NCBI GenBank assembly: GCA_002311655.1
Contig: DBYZ01000014.1
Span: 194,029-258,028, forward strand
Direction: 5' to 3'
Length of the DNA stretch: 64,000 nt
Source of the DNA: Bacteroidales bacterium UBA1173
GTDB taxonomy: Bacteria; Bacteroidota; Bacteroidia; Bacteroidales; F082
Below, piece after piece: positions 49,730-58,902 of the stretch (its first letter is position 1; each line of letters begins with the position of its first letter). A program made the translations under genes and the position numbers. The notes under the pieces are model-generated. The model saw only the letters and a list, made by a program, of their open reading frames with translations, searched no databases and was not told the DNA's origin.

Positions 49730-50625
49730 TAAGTTTTGAGAAATATCAACGTGCCGAAAAAAAGGATTACTGCTTCACTTTCATTATCCCGACTTGGAAT
49801 AATCTGAGGTATCTTGAGCTTTGCGTGAACAGTATCCGCAAAAATTCGGCTTACGATCATCAGATTATCGTGGCTATCAACGAAGGTGAGGATGGAACGT
49901 TGCAATGGGTTGAAAATCAGCAACTTGACTATATCTATGCCAAAGAAAACATCGGCATTTGCTACGCTCTCAACGCCTGCCGCAGCCTCATCGACACCAA
50001 TTTCGTGTTTTACGCCAATGATGACATGTATTTCTTGCCGAATTGGGACAAACCGATTCTTGAACGTATCAATCAACTGACTGATAATCAGAAAGATATA
50101 CATAAATATTTTATGATTTCCAGCACGCTTATCGAGCCGACTGGAAACAATCCGTGTGTCGTTCATCATGACTTCGGCACCGACATCGAGTCGTTCCGTG
50201 AGGCTGAGTTGCTGAGAGAACAGTCAAAACTCGTCCGCAACGACTGGCGTGGAAGCACATGGCCGCCAAACGTGATGCCGTTGGATTGCTGGGATCTCGT
50301 CGGAGGCATGAGCGTCGAGTTCCACCCTGGCTGGTACTCCGACCCGGATATCTCACGTAAGCTCTGGCACGCCGGAGTGCGTGATTTTATTGGCGTTGGC
50401 AACAGCCTCGTGTATCATTTCGGGAGCAAATCGACCAAACGAATGCATAAAAACCCAGGAAAAAAGATGTTCCAGCTTAAATGGGGCATCAGCCCTGGCA
50501 CTTTTACTGAAAAATATCTCCGCCGCGGCGACACGGATTTCACGGAAGTTGATGAGGAGAATCTGCCTAAGCCAAACAGTATCAAGCAGTTGATAAAACG
50601 AATTTTCGCTTGTTTTGGAAATTAA
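49726..50625 (+). CDS. Family 2 glycosyltransferase
   Basis: 299 residues, GT-A type: FTFIIPTWNNLRYLELCVNS at the N-terminus, FYANDDMYFLPNWD as the metal-binding site and GGMSVEFHPGWYSDPDIS before the C-terminus. No membrane helix. It is coupled to the preceding glycosyltransferase by a four-base overlap, so both likely work on the same envelope polymer. Acceptor and donor are unknown. Confidence 0.85.
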   Translation: MISFEKYQRAEKKDYCFTFIIPTWNNLRYLELCVNSIRKNSAYDHQIIVAINEGEDGTLQWVENQQLDYIYAKENIGICYALNACRSLIDTNFVFYANDDMYFLPNWDKPILERINQLTDNQKDIHKYFMISSTLIEPTGNNPCVVHHDFGTDIESFREAELLREQSKLVRNDWRGSTWPPNVMPLDCWDLVGGMSVEFHPGWYSDPDISRKLWHAGVRDFIGVGNSLVYHFGSKSTKRMHKNPGKKMFQLKWGISPGTFTEKYLRRGDTDFTEVDEENLPKPNSIKQLIKRIFACFGN

Positions 50626-50653
50626 ATTATTTTAAATATTAAAACTTAACATT

Positions 50654-51904
50654 ATGACAAACATCGATCAAGTTAATTTTTCTGGCAAACGCGTCATCGT
50701 TCGCGTTGACTTCAATGTGCCACTCGACGACAATTTCAACATCACCGACGACACCCGTATGCGTGCTGCAATGCCTACATTACGTAAGGTGTTGAACGAC
50801 AATGGTATGCTTATCATCATGTCGCACCTCGGCCGTCCGAAAAAGAACCCGGACCCGAAATATTCGGTCAAACCGCTCGTGAAACATCTCGAGGAACTCG
50901 TAGGCAAACCTGTCATCTTCGTCGATGACTGCATGAAGGCCGCCGAGCCTATCAAAGCCATGAAACCAGGCGAGGTGATGCTTCTCGAAAACCTCCGTTT
51001 CTACGCTGAGGAAGAGGGAAAACCACGTGGCGTCGAGAAAGGCGAGCCAGGTTACGACGAGGCAAAGAAAGAGGTCAAGGCAGCTCAGAAAGAGTTCACC
51101 AAGACACTCGCTTCATACGCCGACTATTATATCAACGACGCTTTCGGAACAGCACACCGCGCTCACGCTTCGACAGCTCTCATCGCCGACTATTTCGACG
51201 CTGAACATAAGATGTACGGCTACCTCATGGGCAAGGAAGTGGCTGCTGTCGACAAGGTCATGAACGACATCAAACACCCGTTCACAGCTATCATGGGCGG
51301 CTCGAAAGTGTCAACAAAGATTGAAATCATTGAGAATCTGCTCACAAAGGTCGACAACCTCATCCTCTGCGGCGGCATGACATACACCTTCAAGAAGGCT
51401 CTCGGCGGCAAGATCGGCAACTCAATCTGTGAAGACGACAAGCTCGACCTCGCTCTCGACATCTTGGCAAAAGCTAAGGAAAAAGGCGTCAACCTCGTGC
51501 TCTCAATCGACTGCGTTGTCGGTAATAAATTCGCCAACGACGCTGATACTCAGATAGTTGACCCGATGAGTATCCCTGAAGGCTGGGAAGGCATGGACAT
51601 CGGTCCTAAGACACGCGAGCTCTTCGCCAACGTCATCAAAGGCTCGAAGACCATCCTCTGGAACGGTCCTTGCGGCGTGTTTGAGTTCGACACCTTCGCT
51701 GAGGGTTCAAAAGCTATCGCAATGGCTATCGCTGACGCAACAAAGACTGGCGCCTTCTCACTCATCGGAGGCGGCGACTCAGTGGCTTGCATCAACAAGT
51801 TCAACCTCGCTGACCAGGTGTCATACGTGTCAACAGGCGGCGGCGCATTGCTTGAAGCTATCGAAGGAAAAGAATTACCAGGTATCGCTGCAATTAAGAA
51901 GTAA
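50654..51904 (+). CDS. pgk: Phosphoglycerate kinase
   Basis: 416 residues, normal length. RVDFNVPLDDN, MSHLGRP and the C-terminal GGGDSVACINKF and VSTGGGALLEAIEG are diagnostic. It makes ATP and 3-phosphoglycerate from 1,3-bisphosphoglycerate in glycolysis. The sequence GGSKVSTKIEIIENLL closes the N-domain. Codon use is strongly biased, as for highly expressed genes. It is followed by a run of simple TCTTTAGT repeats. Confidence 0.97.
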   Translation: MTNIDQVNFSGKRVIVRVDFNVPLDDNFNITDDTRMRAAMPTLRKVLNDNGMLIIMSHLGRPKKNPDPKYSVKPLVKHLEELVGKPVIFVDDCMKAAEPIKAMKPGEVMLLENLRFYAEEEGKPRGVEKGEPGYDEAKKEVKAAQKEFTKTLASYADYYINDAFGTAHRAHASTALIADYFDAEHKMYGYLMGKEVAAVDKVMNDIKHPFTAIMGGSKVSTKIEIIENLLTKVDNLILCGGMTYTFKKALGGKIGNSICEDDKLDLALDILAKAKEKGVNLVLSIDCVVGNKFANDADTQIVDPMSIPEGWEGMDIGPKTRELFANVIKGSKTILWNGPCGVFEFDTFAEGSKAIAMAIADATKTGAFSLIGGGDSVACINKFNLADQVSYVSTGGGALLEAIEGKELPGIAAIKK

Positions 51905-51907
51905 TAA

Positions 51908-51992
51908 TAGTCTTTAGTTCTTAGTCTTTAGTCTTTAGTGTTTAGTTATTGGTATTTTTACTAATGACTAACGACTAGAGACTAAAGACTTA
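51908..51992. repeat. TCTTTAGT/ACTAAAGAC inverted simple repeats (family H)
   Basis: Units of TCTTTAGT and TTCTTAG at left face ACTAACGACTAGAGACTAAA at right, forming a potential stem after pgk. Confidence 0.7.
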
Positions 51993-52005
51993 AAATATAA
52001 TTATT

Positions 52006-53346
52006 GTGAAAAAAACATTAGTATTTTTAATCGCTATCTTTATGTCGGCAATAACCCTTGATGCTCAATGGGTTAGCCCTGGCAACGGCACCACCTACAC
52101 CTTGCCGGATCTCGTTGATGCTACAGAAGGCGTGGTCACTGTGGGTGAGAACGGTTTCGTCATCAATGCCGACCTTACCATTTCGACGAACGATGTCCTG
52201 AAAATCGACGACCAGGTGGCTCGTATCGATGTGGCGGAAGTGCTCGTAACTATCAATGGCTCAATGGTTTGCACTAACAATAACAGAGTTAAGTTTTACG
52301 GTCTGAACGAGACACAGCATTTCAGCATGCGCTTCGAAAACGCCACTGGCTGCAACATCAAAAAGATGTACTTCTCGGACGGCGCAGGCATCAAAGTGAT
52401 AGAGTCGGATGTTACTTTCGACGATGTGAAATTCGTTTATTTTACAAGGGATTACAGCAATGCCGTCATCGATATCATGAACTGCGACCCAACGATAAAA
52501 GACTGCTATTTCATGCTGAATCAGGGGTCTGCGATAAGCTCGCCGGCCAATGGAGAGGCCTCGCCGCAGATTTTGAATTGCGACTTCGACACAAATGTCA
52601 CCGACAACGTCAACACCCCGCAAATCAACCTCGGACCGGGTGGCAACGACACTATCCGCATCGTCGGCAATGAGATTTACACCATCATGGCTCAATGGCA
52701 TGTAGGTGGTGTCTCCGTCGCTGACCTTGCCAGCGTTGGCTCAACAAAAGTGCTTCTGAAAGACAACATCATCCGTGATAATCGTTACGGCTATAACCAG
52801 CAAGGATACACAATCTCATCAGTTATCGTGGGTAACCAGTTTCTCGATAACAACCATGAGGAAAACCCGATGAATGGAGGCAGCGGCATCTCGATTTACG
52901 GCTCTTCTACCAACAACAAGGCTGTGTTGCGTAACAATGTGATTACCGGTAACCTTTGGGGCATCACCGCAATCTTTTTGCACGATATCGACCTTGGAAC
53001 CGAAGACGATTGGGGCTATAATGAGATTCACGACAACGGCAACGGCGGCATGATTTATGACCTGTACAACAACGCGTCATACGACATTATGGCAGTCGGA
53101 AACAAATGGGGCTCAACGGATTACGATGAAATTGAGAGCCATATTTATCATCAAGCCGATGACCCAAGTCTCGGTCTCGTCACCTTCTATCCATACGTCG
53201 GAAGTGAAGGAGTAGAAGAGGTTTATGAAGGTAACATGCTGAAAGACAACCGCTTCTACACCGTAGAAGGTCGCTGCCTCGGCTCAAAGCTGCCTGAAAA
53301 CTACAAAGGAGTTTATATCCTTAATGGGGAGAAATACATACAATAA
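52006..53346 (+). CDS. Secreted parallel beta-helix protein
   Basis: 446 residues from GTG 52006. Signal peptide KKTLVFLIAIFMSAITLDAQ. The body has the alternation of Asn, Asp, Gly and short hydrophobic strands of a right-handed beta-helix (FDDVKFVYF, IRDNRYGYNQ, LRNNVITGNLWGI, GNGGMIYDLYNN). Such folds bind or cut polysaccharides, but no lyase motif is recognised. No T9SS domain is visible at the C-terminus. It ends within a family D repeat region. Confidence 0.75.
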   Translation: MKKTLVFLIAIFMSAITLDAQWVSPGNGTTYTLPDLVDATEGVVTVGENGFVINADLTISTNDVLKIDDQVARIDVAEVLVTINGSMVCTNNNRVKFYGLNETQHFSMRFENATGCNIKKMYFSDGAGIKVIESDVTFDDVKFVYFTRDYSNAVIDIMNCDPTIKDCYFMLNQGSAISSPANGEASPQILNCDFDTNVTDNVNTPQINLGPGGNDTIRIVGNEIYTIMAQWHVGGVSVADLASVGSTKVLLKDNIIRDNRYGYNQQGYTISSVIVGNQFLDNNHEENPMNGGSGISIYGSSTNNKAVLRNNVITGNLWGITAIFLHDIDLGTEDDWGYNEIHDNGNGGMIYDLYNNASYDIMAVGNKWGSTDYDEIESHIYHQADDPSLGLVTFYPYVGSEGVEEVYEGNMLKDNRFYTVEGRCLGSKLPENYKGVYILNGEKYIQ

Positions 53347-53348
53347 TC

Positions 53349-53468
53349 GTCATTTCGACCGACCGAAGGGAGTGGAGAAATCACCGGCATCTGAATGATT
53401 CAGAATTAATTATTTGGCGGTGATTTCTCGACTTCACTCCACTACGTTACGTTTCGCTCGAAATGACG
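53349..53468. repeat. Family D palindrome, copy D2
   Basis: GTCATTTCGACCGACCGAAG ... CACTCCACTACGTTACGTTT with CGCTCGAAATGAC, between convergent genes; likely also a bidirectional terminator. Confidence 0.85.
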
Positions 53469-54470
53469 TTACTCGTTGTATATCACCTTCATCATCACGT
53501 TTCCAACCATCTGCAATGTCTTGACATCGATTTGCTCGATGTTGTCATTGACCGTGTGCCAGTAAGGGAAGAAGCACGATGTCCTGTCGTCGTCGCCCAC
53601 GAGATGAATCAAGTCGATTGTTGGGATGCCGGCGTAGTGAATCATATAGATGTGGTCGTCGTTGATTGGGTCGCCGAGTTCGTTGGTGAAAGCATCGGTA
53701 TATCCCATGTCGCGTGCGGTGCGCCATACTTTGTTCTGTACCCAGGCAGCGTTGCCTTGTGAGTAGTATTCCTTCGGGAAACGCGGATTTTTCGCTCCTA
53801 CCATGTCAAGCAATATGCCGTAATATGCCTTGTACCCGTCGATGTGCGGCTTCTTCGACCAATACTGTGAGCCGAGACCCCATGCGAGGTCGTCGTGAAG
53901 GCTCGCATCAGCCCATTTCGGTGCGCCGTAATCTTCCAAGTCGAAGAAAATCAAATCGATACCGATGTTTTCATCTATGCGGTTCGTCTTCATCACTCTT
54001 GCCATCTCCATCATCACGCCGCAGCCCGACGCACCGTCGTTGGCACCGTCGATAGGCTTTTTCCAGTTAGCCTCGTCAGGGTCGTTGTCGGCGTAAGGTC
54101 TTGAGTCCCAATGTGCTGCAACAATGATACGTTTTTTTGCATTAGGATTGAACGCTGCGATGATGTTCTGTCCGTCGAACACCTTGCCGTCGTAAACACG
54201 TGTCCTGAAATCCTGCACAAACACTGTGTCGGCGTATCCGTTGAGCGTTGTAACCATCCAGTCGGCGCACTGCTGGTGTGCTAAAGACCCTGGCACCCTC
54301 GGACCGAAATCACATTGTTTCTTGACAAAATCAAACGCTGAATTGCCATCAAACGCTGGCACCACCACGTTTTTCTTCTCCTGCTTCTGAACCGTTGCCG
54401 TAGGCTTCTTTTCGTTTTCGCATCCAGCAAAAACGAGTAAAACTCCTAAAATCAGTATTATTCTTTTCAT
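53469..54470 (-). CDS. M28-family zinc lipoprotein, glutaminyl cyclase-like
   Basis: 333 residues. Lipoprotein signal (KRIILILGVLLVFAGC). The M28 core is visible as AHWDSRPYADNDPD, PIDGANDGASGCGVMMEMARV and LIFFDLEDYG, matching secreted glutaminyl cyclases that form N-terminal pyroglutamate as well as M28 aminopeptidases. In Bacteroidales such cyclases modify exported proteins after signal cleavage at Gln. It is anchored in the periplasm. It stands alone between two family D repeats. Confidence 0.83.
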   Translation of the reverse strand: MKRIILILGVLLVFAGCENEKKPTATVQKQEKKNVVVPAFDGNSAFDFVKKQCDFGPRVPGSLAHQQCADWMVTTLNGYADTVFVQDFRTRVYDGKVFDGQNIIAAFNPNAKKRIIVAAHWDSRPYADNDPDEANWKKPIDGANDGASGCGVMMEMARVMKTNRIDENIGIDLIFFDLEDYGAPKWADASLHDDLAWGLGSQYWSKKPHIDGYKAYYGILLDMVGAKNPRFPKEYYSQGNAAWVQNKVWRTARDMGYTDAFTNELGDPINDDHIYMIHYAGIPTIDLIHLVGDDDRTSCFFPYWHTVNDNIEQIDVKTLQMVGNVMMKVIYNE

Positions 54471-54492
54471 CGTTTATAATTTGCATTGTGTT

Positions 54493-54602
54493 CGTCATTT
54501 CGAGTGAAGCGAAGCGGAATGGAGAAATCACCGGCATTTGAATGTTTCGAATCAATTGATAGGCGGTGATTTCTCCACTCCCTTCGGTCGGTCGAAATGA
54601 CG
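54493..54602. repeat. Family D palindrome, copy D3
   Basis: GTCATTTCGAGTGAAGCGAA ... TCCACTCCCTTCGGTCGGTC with GAAATGAC, between two minus-strand genes. Confidence 0.85.
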
Positions 54603-54610
54603 AGCTGTGA

Positions 54611-57103
54611 TTATTTCCCTCCGGTCATTCCGCCACCTTCGCTTGCATCTTCACCGCCCTGTCGCGCCATGTTCTCAAGTTCCATCTTTCCGAACCTGAA
54701 AGTGACACCGACGCTGACCGAACGGCTGTTATATTTGTACGAACTGTACGAAACATAGTACGGATTGTACGTGTTATTATCCCATTTGTTCCAGTTAAAG
54801 ATGTCGTTGGCGTTCAGATAAACCGACATTTTCTTGTCGAAGAAGTCGGCACGTAAGCCACAATTGATGGCATACGACGGTCTCTGCTCAGCGTAAAGCG
54901 ACTGTGTAGCAGAGCGATAGTATCCCGAAGCATGCACTTCCAGCTTGTTCCACAGCTTCGCCCAAACATTCAATCTCAAACTGTATGACCATAAATCACT
55001 CGAGACTTTTTGTCCGTTGAACATCGTTGAATAGTACGAGTCGTACACATTGGCGTAGAATCTCATGTTGAAAAATCCGTTTGGACGGTACATTACGTTC
55101 GCTTCAAAGCCAAGATTGTACGAGTCATCGACGTTATAAGGCTTGGTGGCGCGTACCCAGCGATGGAAGAAATAGTCGTCGTAAACGTTCTCTGTGACGC
55201 TGTTGATGCTGCCTTGTGAGTCTCTGTAATATGCCGACAAGCCCACGCTGCCGAACTTTTCAAAGTACTTGGTCCAGCCCGCGTCGATGGAGTTGGTGTA
55301 CACAGGCTTCAATGCCATGTTGCCTAAGTCGAGGCTCTCCAACTCGTATTCGACGAAGTTTGTGAGATATCGTGCATCCGGATTGCTGATGCGGCGCGAA
55401 TAACTCAGTTTGAAGTTGTGCATCGACTTGGTTCTGTATGACAAATGTAACGACGGACGCCAGTTGAGATACGTTTTCGATTGATGGTCAATCATATAGC
55501 CGTCCATGTTGCAATGGATGTCGGAATATTCCATCCTGATGCCTGGCTTCACCACGAAGTTGCCGAACTTATGCTGCAAGGTGAGATAAGCGTCGAATTC
55601 GTCTTCCCAGCTTACGCGGTCGAGGGTGCGTAGGTTGTCGCTAACGTATTCATTATCACCGACTAAGGTGTCGTAATCATTATGATATGTGTCGGGGTCG
55701 TGAGAATAAGAGACGCCGAGGCTGATCTCGCCGTTGTCGCTGTATGGCAGGTTGTAGTCGATGCTGGCATCGTAGCTGAAGTCGTTGTAACGGTAATTCT
55801 GTTTATATCCGCTGTAACGTATGATGCTGTCATTGAATGCGTTAGCTGTCGGGTCCCAGTAATAGTAGTTGCGTCTGTTGGTGCTGTTGTTGTATCCGTT
55901 CCAATTGCCGCCGAAGAGGCTGAATCTGATGTTGTGGCCTTTGTTGTTGAACAGATGCTGGTAGTCGGCGCCACCGTTGAAGCCACCCCACAAGCTGTTG
56001 CCTTCGCTGTCGGTGCGGTAATAATTATGCTCGATGCCGTTGGCGTTATATTCGTTGCGGTAGTAGTTCTGCCAGCTGTCGTTGAAGTTCCAGCTCGGCC
56101 AGCCGCCAACCCACAATGACACGTTGTTCATGGTGTCGATGTTGTATTCCAAACTCATATAACCGCCACCGCCGTAGCTGTTGCTTTTCGACCTTCCGTC
56201 GTAACGTGTCGTGGTGGTGGTGTCGAGCATGCCCGGATTCAGGTCGCTGTCTTTGAACGAGTAGCTGTATCCGTTGGTGTTGTTGATGAAGTTAGAATAA
56301 TGTCCGTTGAGATAAAGGTTGAACGAAAGTTTATCGTTGGCGTAAACATATGACACCCAAGGCGATACGTCGGGACGTGTTGATGCGTTGACGCCGAAGC
56401 TGATAAACTGGTTTTTCTGCACCTTGCCGTTTGTCACGATGTTGATAATGCCGCCGTCGCTCTTCGAGGCGTAACGCGCACTCGGGTTGGTGATGACCTC
56501 GATGGTCTTGATGGCGTTGGCAGGCATCTGCTGTATGTAGGTCTTGAGGTTCTCATCTGTGAGATGCGACGGCTTTCCGTTGATCCAGATCTCGACAGAC
56601 GAGACACCGCGCAATGAGATGTTGCCTTCCACGTCGACTTCCACGCCTGGTGCGTTCTGCAAGGCGTCGGATGCCGTTCCTGTTTGAATCGACGGGTCTT
56701 CGCTCACGTTGTAAAGCGTTTTCTCGCCTTCGTTGGCAAAAAGCGGCTTCTTCTCGATGATGACGACCTCATCCAGACGGACAGCACCTTCGTTCATCTT
56801 GATGATGCCCAAATCGACATTATCCGAGATGTCAAGGATGTTTTTGTAATTCTCATACCCAATGGCTGTAATCTGCAGTATATACTCGCCATTCCTGACA
56901 TTTTCCAACTTGAAGAACCCTTTTTCGTTCGATGCCGTTCCGCTGATGTAGACGGTGTCGGCGGCTCTGATGAGTCCCACATTGACAAATGCCAGACCTT
57001 CATTGGTTTTTCCGTCAACCAAGGTGCCTGAGATAGTGAACTGAGCCATCAAAATATTGATGTTCAATAGGATAGCTGTAATAAATAATATTGCTCGCTT
57101 CAT
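54611..57103 (-). CDS. Outer-membrane TonB-receptor-like beta-barrel protein
   Basis: 830 residues from the ATG at 57103; extra upstream codons come from repeat D4. Signal peptide MKRAILFITAILLNINILMA, then a CarboxypepD_reg domain (FTISGTLVDGKTNEGLAFVN), a plug-like segment (ALQNAPGVEVDVEGNISLRG), and an outer-membrane barrel of the OMP_b-brl_3 type ending FRFGKMEL. It is rich in Asn, Tyr and Trp. It would take up or sense a ligand in the outer membrane. As the last gene of the ECF sigma operon, it may be its regulatory target or effector. Confidence 0.85.
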   Translation of the reverse strand: MKRAILFITAILLNINILMAQFTISGTLVDGKTNEGLAFVNVGLIRAADTVYISGTASNEKGFFKLENVRNGEYILQITAIGYENYKNILDISDNVDLGIIKMNEGAVRLDEVVIIEKKPLFANEGEKTLYNVSEDPSIQTGTASDALQNAPGVEVDVEGNISLRGVSSVEIWINGKPSHLTDENLKTYIQQMPANAIKTIEVITNPSARYASKSDGGIINIVTNGKVQKNQFISFGVNASTRPDVSPWVSYVYANDKLSFNLYLNGHYSNFINNTNGYSYSFKDSDLNPGMLDTTTTTRYDGRSKSNSYGGGGYMSLEYNIDTMNNVSLWVGGWPSWNFNDSWQNYYRNEYNANGIEHNYYRTDSEGNSLWGGFNGGADYQHLFNNKGHNIRFSLFGGNWNGYNNSTNRRNYYYWDPTANAFNDSIIRYSGYKQNYRYNDFSYDASIDYNLPYSDNGEISLGVSYSHDPDTYHNDYDTLVGDNEYVSDNLRTLDRVSWEDEFDAYLTLQHKFGNFVVKPGIRMEYSDIHCNMDGYMIDHQSKTYLNWRPSLHLSYRTKSMHNFKLSYSRRISNPDARYLTNFVEYELESLDLGNMALKPVYTNSIDAGWTKYFEKFGSVGLSAYYRDSQGSINSVTENVYDDYFFHRWVRATKPYNVDDSYNLGFEANVMYRPNGFFNMRFYANVYDSYYSTMFNGQKVSSDLWSYSLRLNVWAKLWNKLEVHASGYYRSATQSLYAEQRPSYAINCGLRADFFDKKMSVYLNANDIFNWNKWDNNTYNPYYVSYSSYKYNSRSVSVGVTFRFGKMELENMARQGGEDASEGGGMTGGK

Positions 57104-57125
57104 TTTAAATGATATTTTTATTTTT

Positions 57126-57234
57126 GTCATTTCGACTGGAGCGGAGCGGAATGGAGAAATCACCGCCTTTTAATTGTTTCGTATCATCTCAATGTCGGTG
57201 ATTTCTCCACTCCCTGCGGTCGGTCGAAATGACG
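57126..57234. repeat. Family D palindrome, copy D4
   Basis: GTCATTTCGACTGGAGCGGA ... TCCACTCCCTGCGGTCGGTC with GAAATGAC, between the receptor and DUF4097 genes. Confidence 0.85.
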
Positions 57235-57316
57235 TAGTCATGTAACGTTACAAAATTACGAAAAATTATGCCGGGTATAAAAAATCCGGCATAAAAATTC
57301 AAAGTATTAAAAAAGA

Positions 57317-58372
57317 TTATTTATTTTTTCGAATATCGACGTCGCCGTATTTCACCGAGATGTCGAGAAATCCTCGTTCTCCCTCGCCGTAGCTGCCATT
57401 GCCGTTGATGCTTTTCGCGTCGAAGAAGCCCTTGAAAGTAATGTCGCCGTACGATGACCTGAGGTTGTAGTTGAACGCTGCATCTTCGTTGAGGAACAGG
57501 TTTGCGTCGGAATATGCGCCGTCGATTGTAACCTTTGGTGTCAACGAGGTCACGGTTGCACTCATATCAGAATATTTCAAGTCGGCGGTAAGCTTCTCTT
57601 TGACGTTTTTCAGCTTCACATCGGAATATGCCACATTCGTGAAATTGACTTTGTTTGCCTGCTCAATCCTTGCGTTGGAATATTTGATTTCCAACATGCA
57701 GTGATTCAATTCTGTGATGAAAATCTTGCCGTATTTCACAGTCGCGTCAATATAATCGCATTTGTTGATTTTTGCGTCGCCGTAATCAAGAGACATGCCG
57801 ATTTTGTTAACATTTTCGATGTTGACGTTGCCGTATTTCACATTAATCTGATTGTTCTTTATGGTGTCAATCATCAGATTGTCGGCCTTGAAATCGCCGT
57901 ATTTGATATCGACTTCCAGCTTTCTGCGAGCCTCGTCGATGGTGATGTCGCCGTATTTTGTCTCCAAATCCATCGCCACGTCTTTTGGCACCTTAATGTT
58001 GTATTTTATTGCGATAGAGCCGTTGAAAGTCTTGTATTTGTATTCACCGAACTCGGTTCTCGCAATGACTTTGTTGCCGACCTTCTCCAAAACGATGTTA
58101 ATTGAGTTGAATTTTGCCTCAGCTTTCTTCTCGTCGTCGCTTTTCACAGTCACCTTGACGGAAAACTCAATCTGTGGCTGATCCCATGTGGTGATGATGA
58201 AGTCGCTGTATTTTCCGTCTGTCACAAGTTCCGGGTTGGCACCGACATCGAAAGTCTTGTCGATGGTGTTTTTGAACTCGAATCTGTAATTATCGTCATC
58301 GCCTCTGTAATTGTTTGCGAATGCGAAGAATGCCGCTAACATCAACACTGTTAAAATCAAAATCTTTTTCAT
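57317..58372 (-). CDS. Secreted DUF4097-type beta-solenoid adhesin-like protein
   Basis: 351 residues. Signal peptide KKILILTVLMLAAFFAFA. The body consists of a repeating KYGD/KYSD theme (TKYGDITIDE, IKYGDFKADN, VKYGNVNIEN, LKYSDMSATV), the regular beta-turns of DUF4097/GIN-type domains. It is probably exported and surface- or periplasm-located. It is in an operon with the ECF sigma and anti-sigma-like genes, five bases from the latter, so it is likely part of an envelope stress response. Confidence 0.75.
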   Translation of the reverse strand: MKKILILTVLMLAAFFAFANNYRGDDDNYRFEFKNTIDKTFDVGANPELVTDGKYSDFIITTWDQPQIEFSVKVTVKSDDEKKAEAKFNSINIVLEKVGNKVIARTEFGEYKYKTFNGSIAIKYNIKVPKDVAMDLETKYGDITIDEARRKLEVDIKYGDFKADNLMIDTIKNNQINVKYGNVNIENVNKIGMSLDYGDAKINKCDYIDATVKYGKIFITELNHCMLEIKYSNARIEQANKVNFTNVAYSDVKLKNVKEKLTADLKYSDMSATVTSLTPKVTIDGAYSDANLFLNEDAAFNYNLRSSYGDITFKGFFDAKSINGNGSYGEGERGFLDISVKYGDVDIRKNK

Positions 58373-58377
58373 AATCT

Positions 58378-58863
58378 TTACTTATTTATTTGATTGGTTA
58401 TTAAATCTAATGTTCTTAATTTGTTGTCGTAAATCTGTTCGGTTATCGCCATCTGACGGTCTTCAGGCAGCGGTGCCATCTCGGCGAAAACATCGCCCAT
58501 GTTCAGCAAATCGTGAATCACCGCGTTGATCTGCATCCTTGTCGAGTCGTCAACATTCTCCATCACGTCCTCCAGATTGATGATGGCTTCCTCCACCTTG
58601 TCGTCGTAAAACTGGCGCATCTCGACTAATTTGTTGTCGGCTGTCTGCGGCACCTTTGTTTCAATGTTGTCAAAATTTTTCAATCCGAACATCATTATCA
58701 AAACCGCCACTGCCGCTGCTGCTACTGTGGTAAATGTCAACCAGATTTTGGACGTGGCACGCCGCGTCCCTACACGGGCGGCGAACCTCTCGCGGCTTCC
58801 CTCCGGCATCTTCATATCGTCAAATGCCTCTCGGTTGTTCCTTATTTTTTCTTCTATATTCAT
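58378..58863 (-). CDS. Anti-sigma-like membrane protein
   Basis: 161 residues from the ATG at 58863. It has a cytoplasmic N-terminal part of about 40 residues, one membrane helix (IWLTFTTVAAAAVAVLIMMFGL) and a periplasmic helical C-terminus, as in short anti-sigma factors. An in-frame family F repeat (58750-58779) inserts ARVGTRRATSK between the cytoplasmic part and the helix, exactly where sigma contacts are transmitted. It is cotranscribed with the ECF sigma gene. Assignment is by topology and context. Confidence 0.65.
   Translation of the reverse strand: MNIEEKIRNNREAFDDMKMPEGSRERFAARVGTRRATSKIWLTFTTVAAAAVAVLIMMFGLKNFDNIETKVPQTADNKLVEMRQFYDDKVEEAIINLEDVMENVDDSTRMQINAVIHDLLNMGDVFAEMAPLPEDRQMAITEQIYDNKLRTLDLITNQINK
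58750..58779. repeat. Family F palindrome, copy 2, in frame in the anti-sigma-like gene
   Basis: GGACGTGGCACGCCGCGTCC then CTACACGGGC, reverse orientation to 41166-41189. Confidence 0.75.
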
Positions 58864-58902
58864 AATTCTATATTTTCTCATCCAGTTGGGATAAGGCATG
58901 CC

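Noticed and set aside
55682..56119. Plus- and minus-strand frames of about 145 codons inside the outer-membrane receptor gene
   Set aside because: Translations are strings of Val/Ala or Thr/Ala, shadows of an Asn/Tyr-rich coding region.
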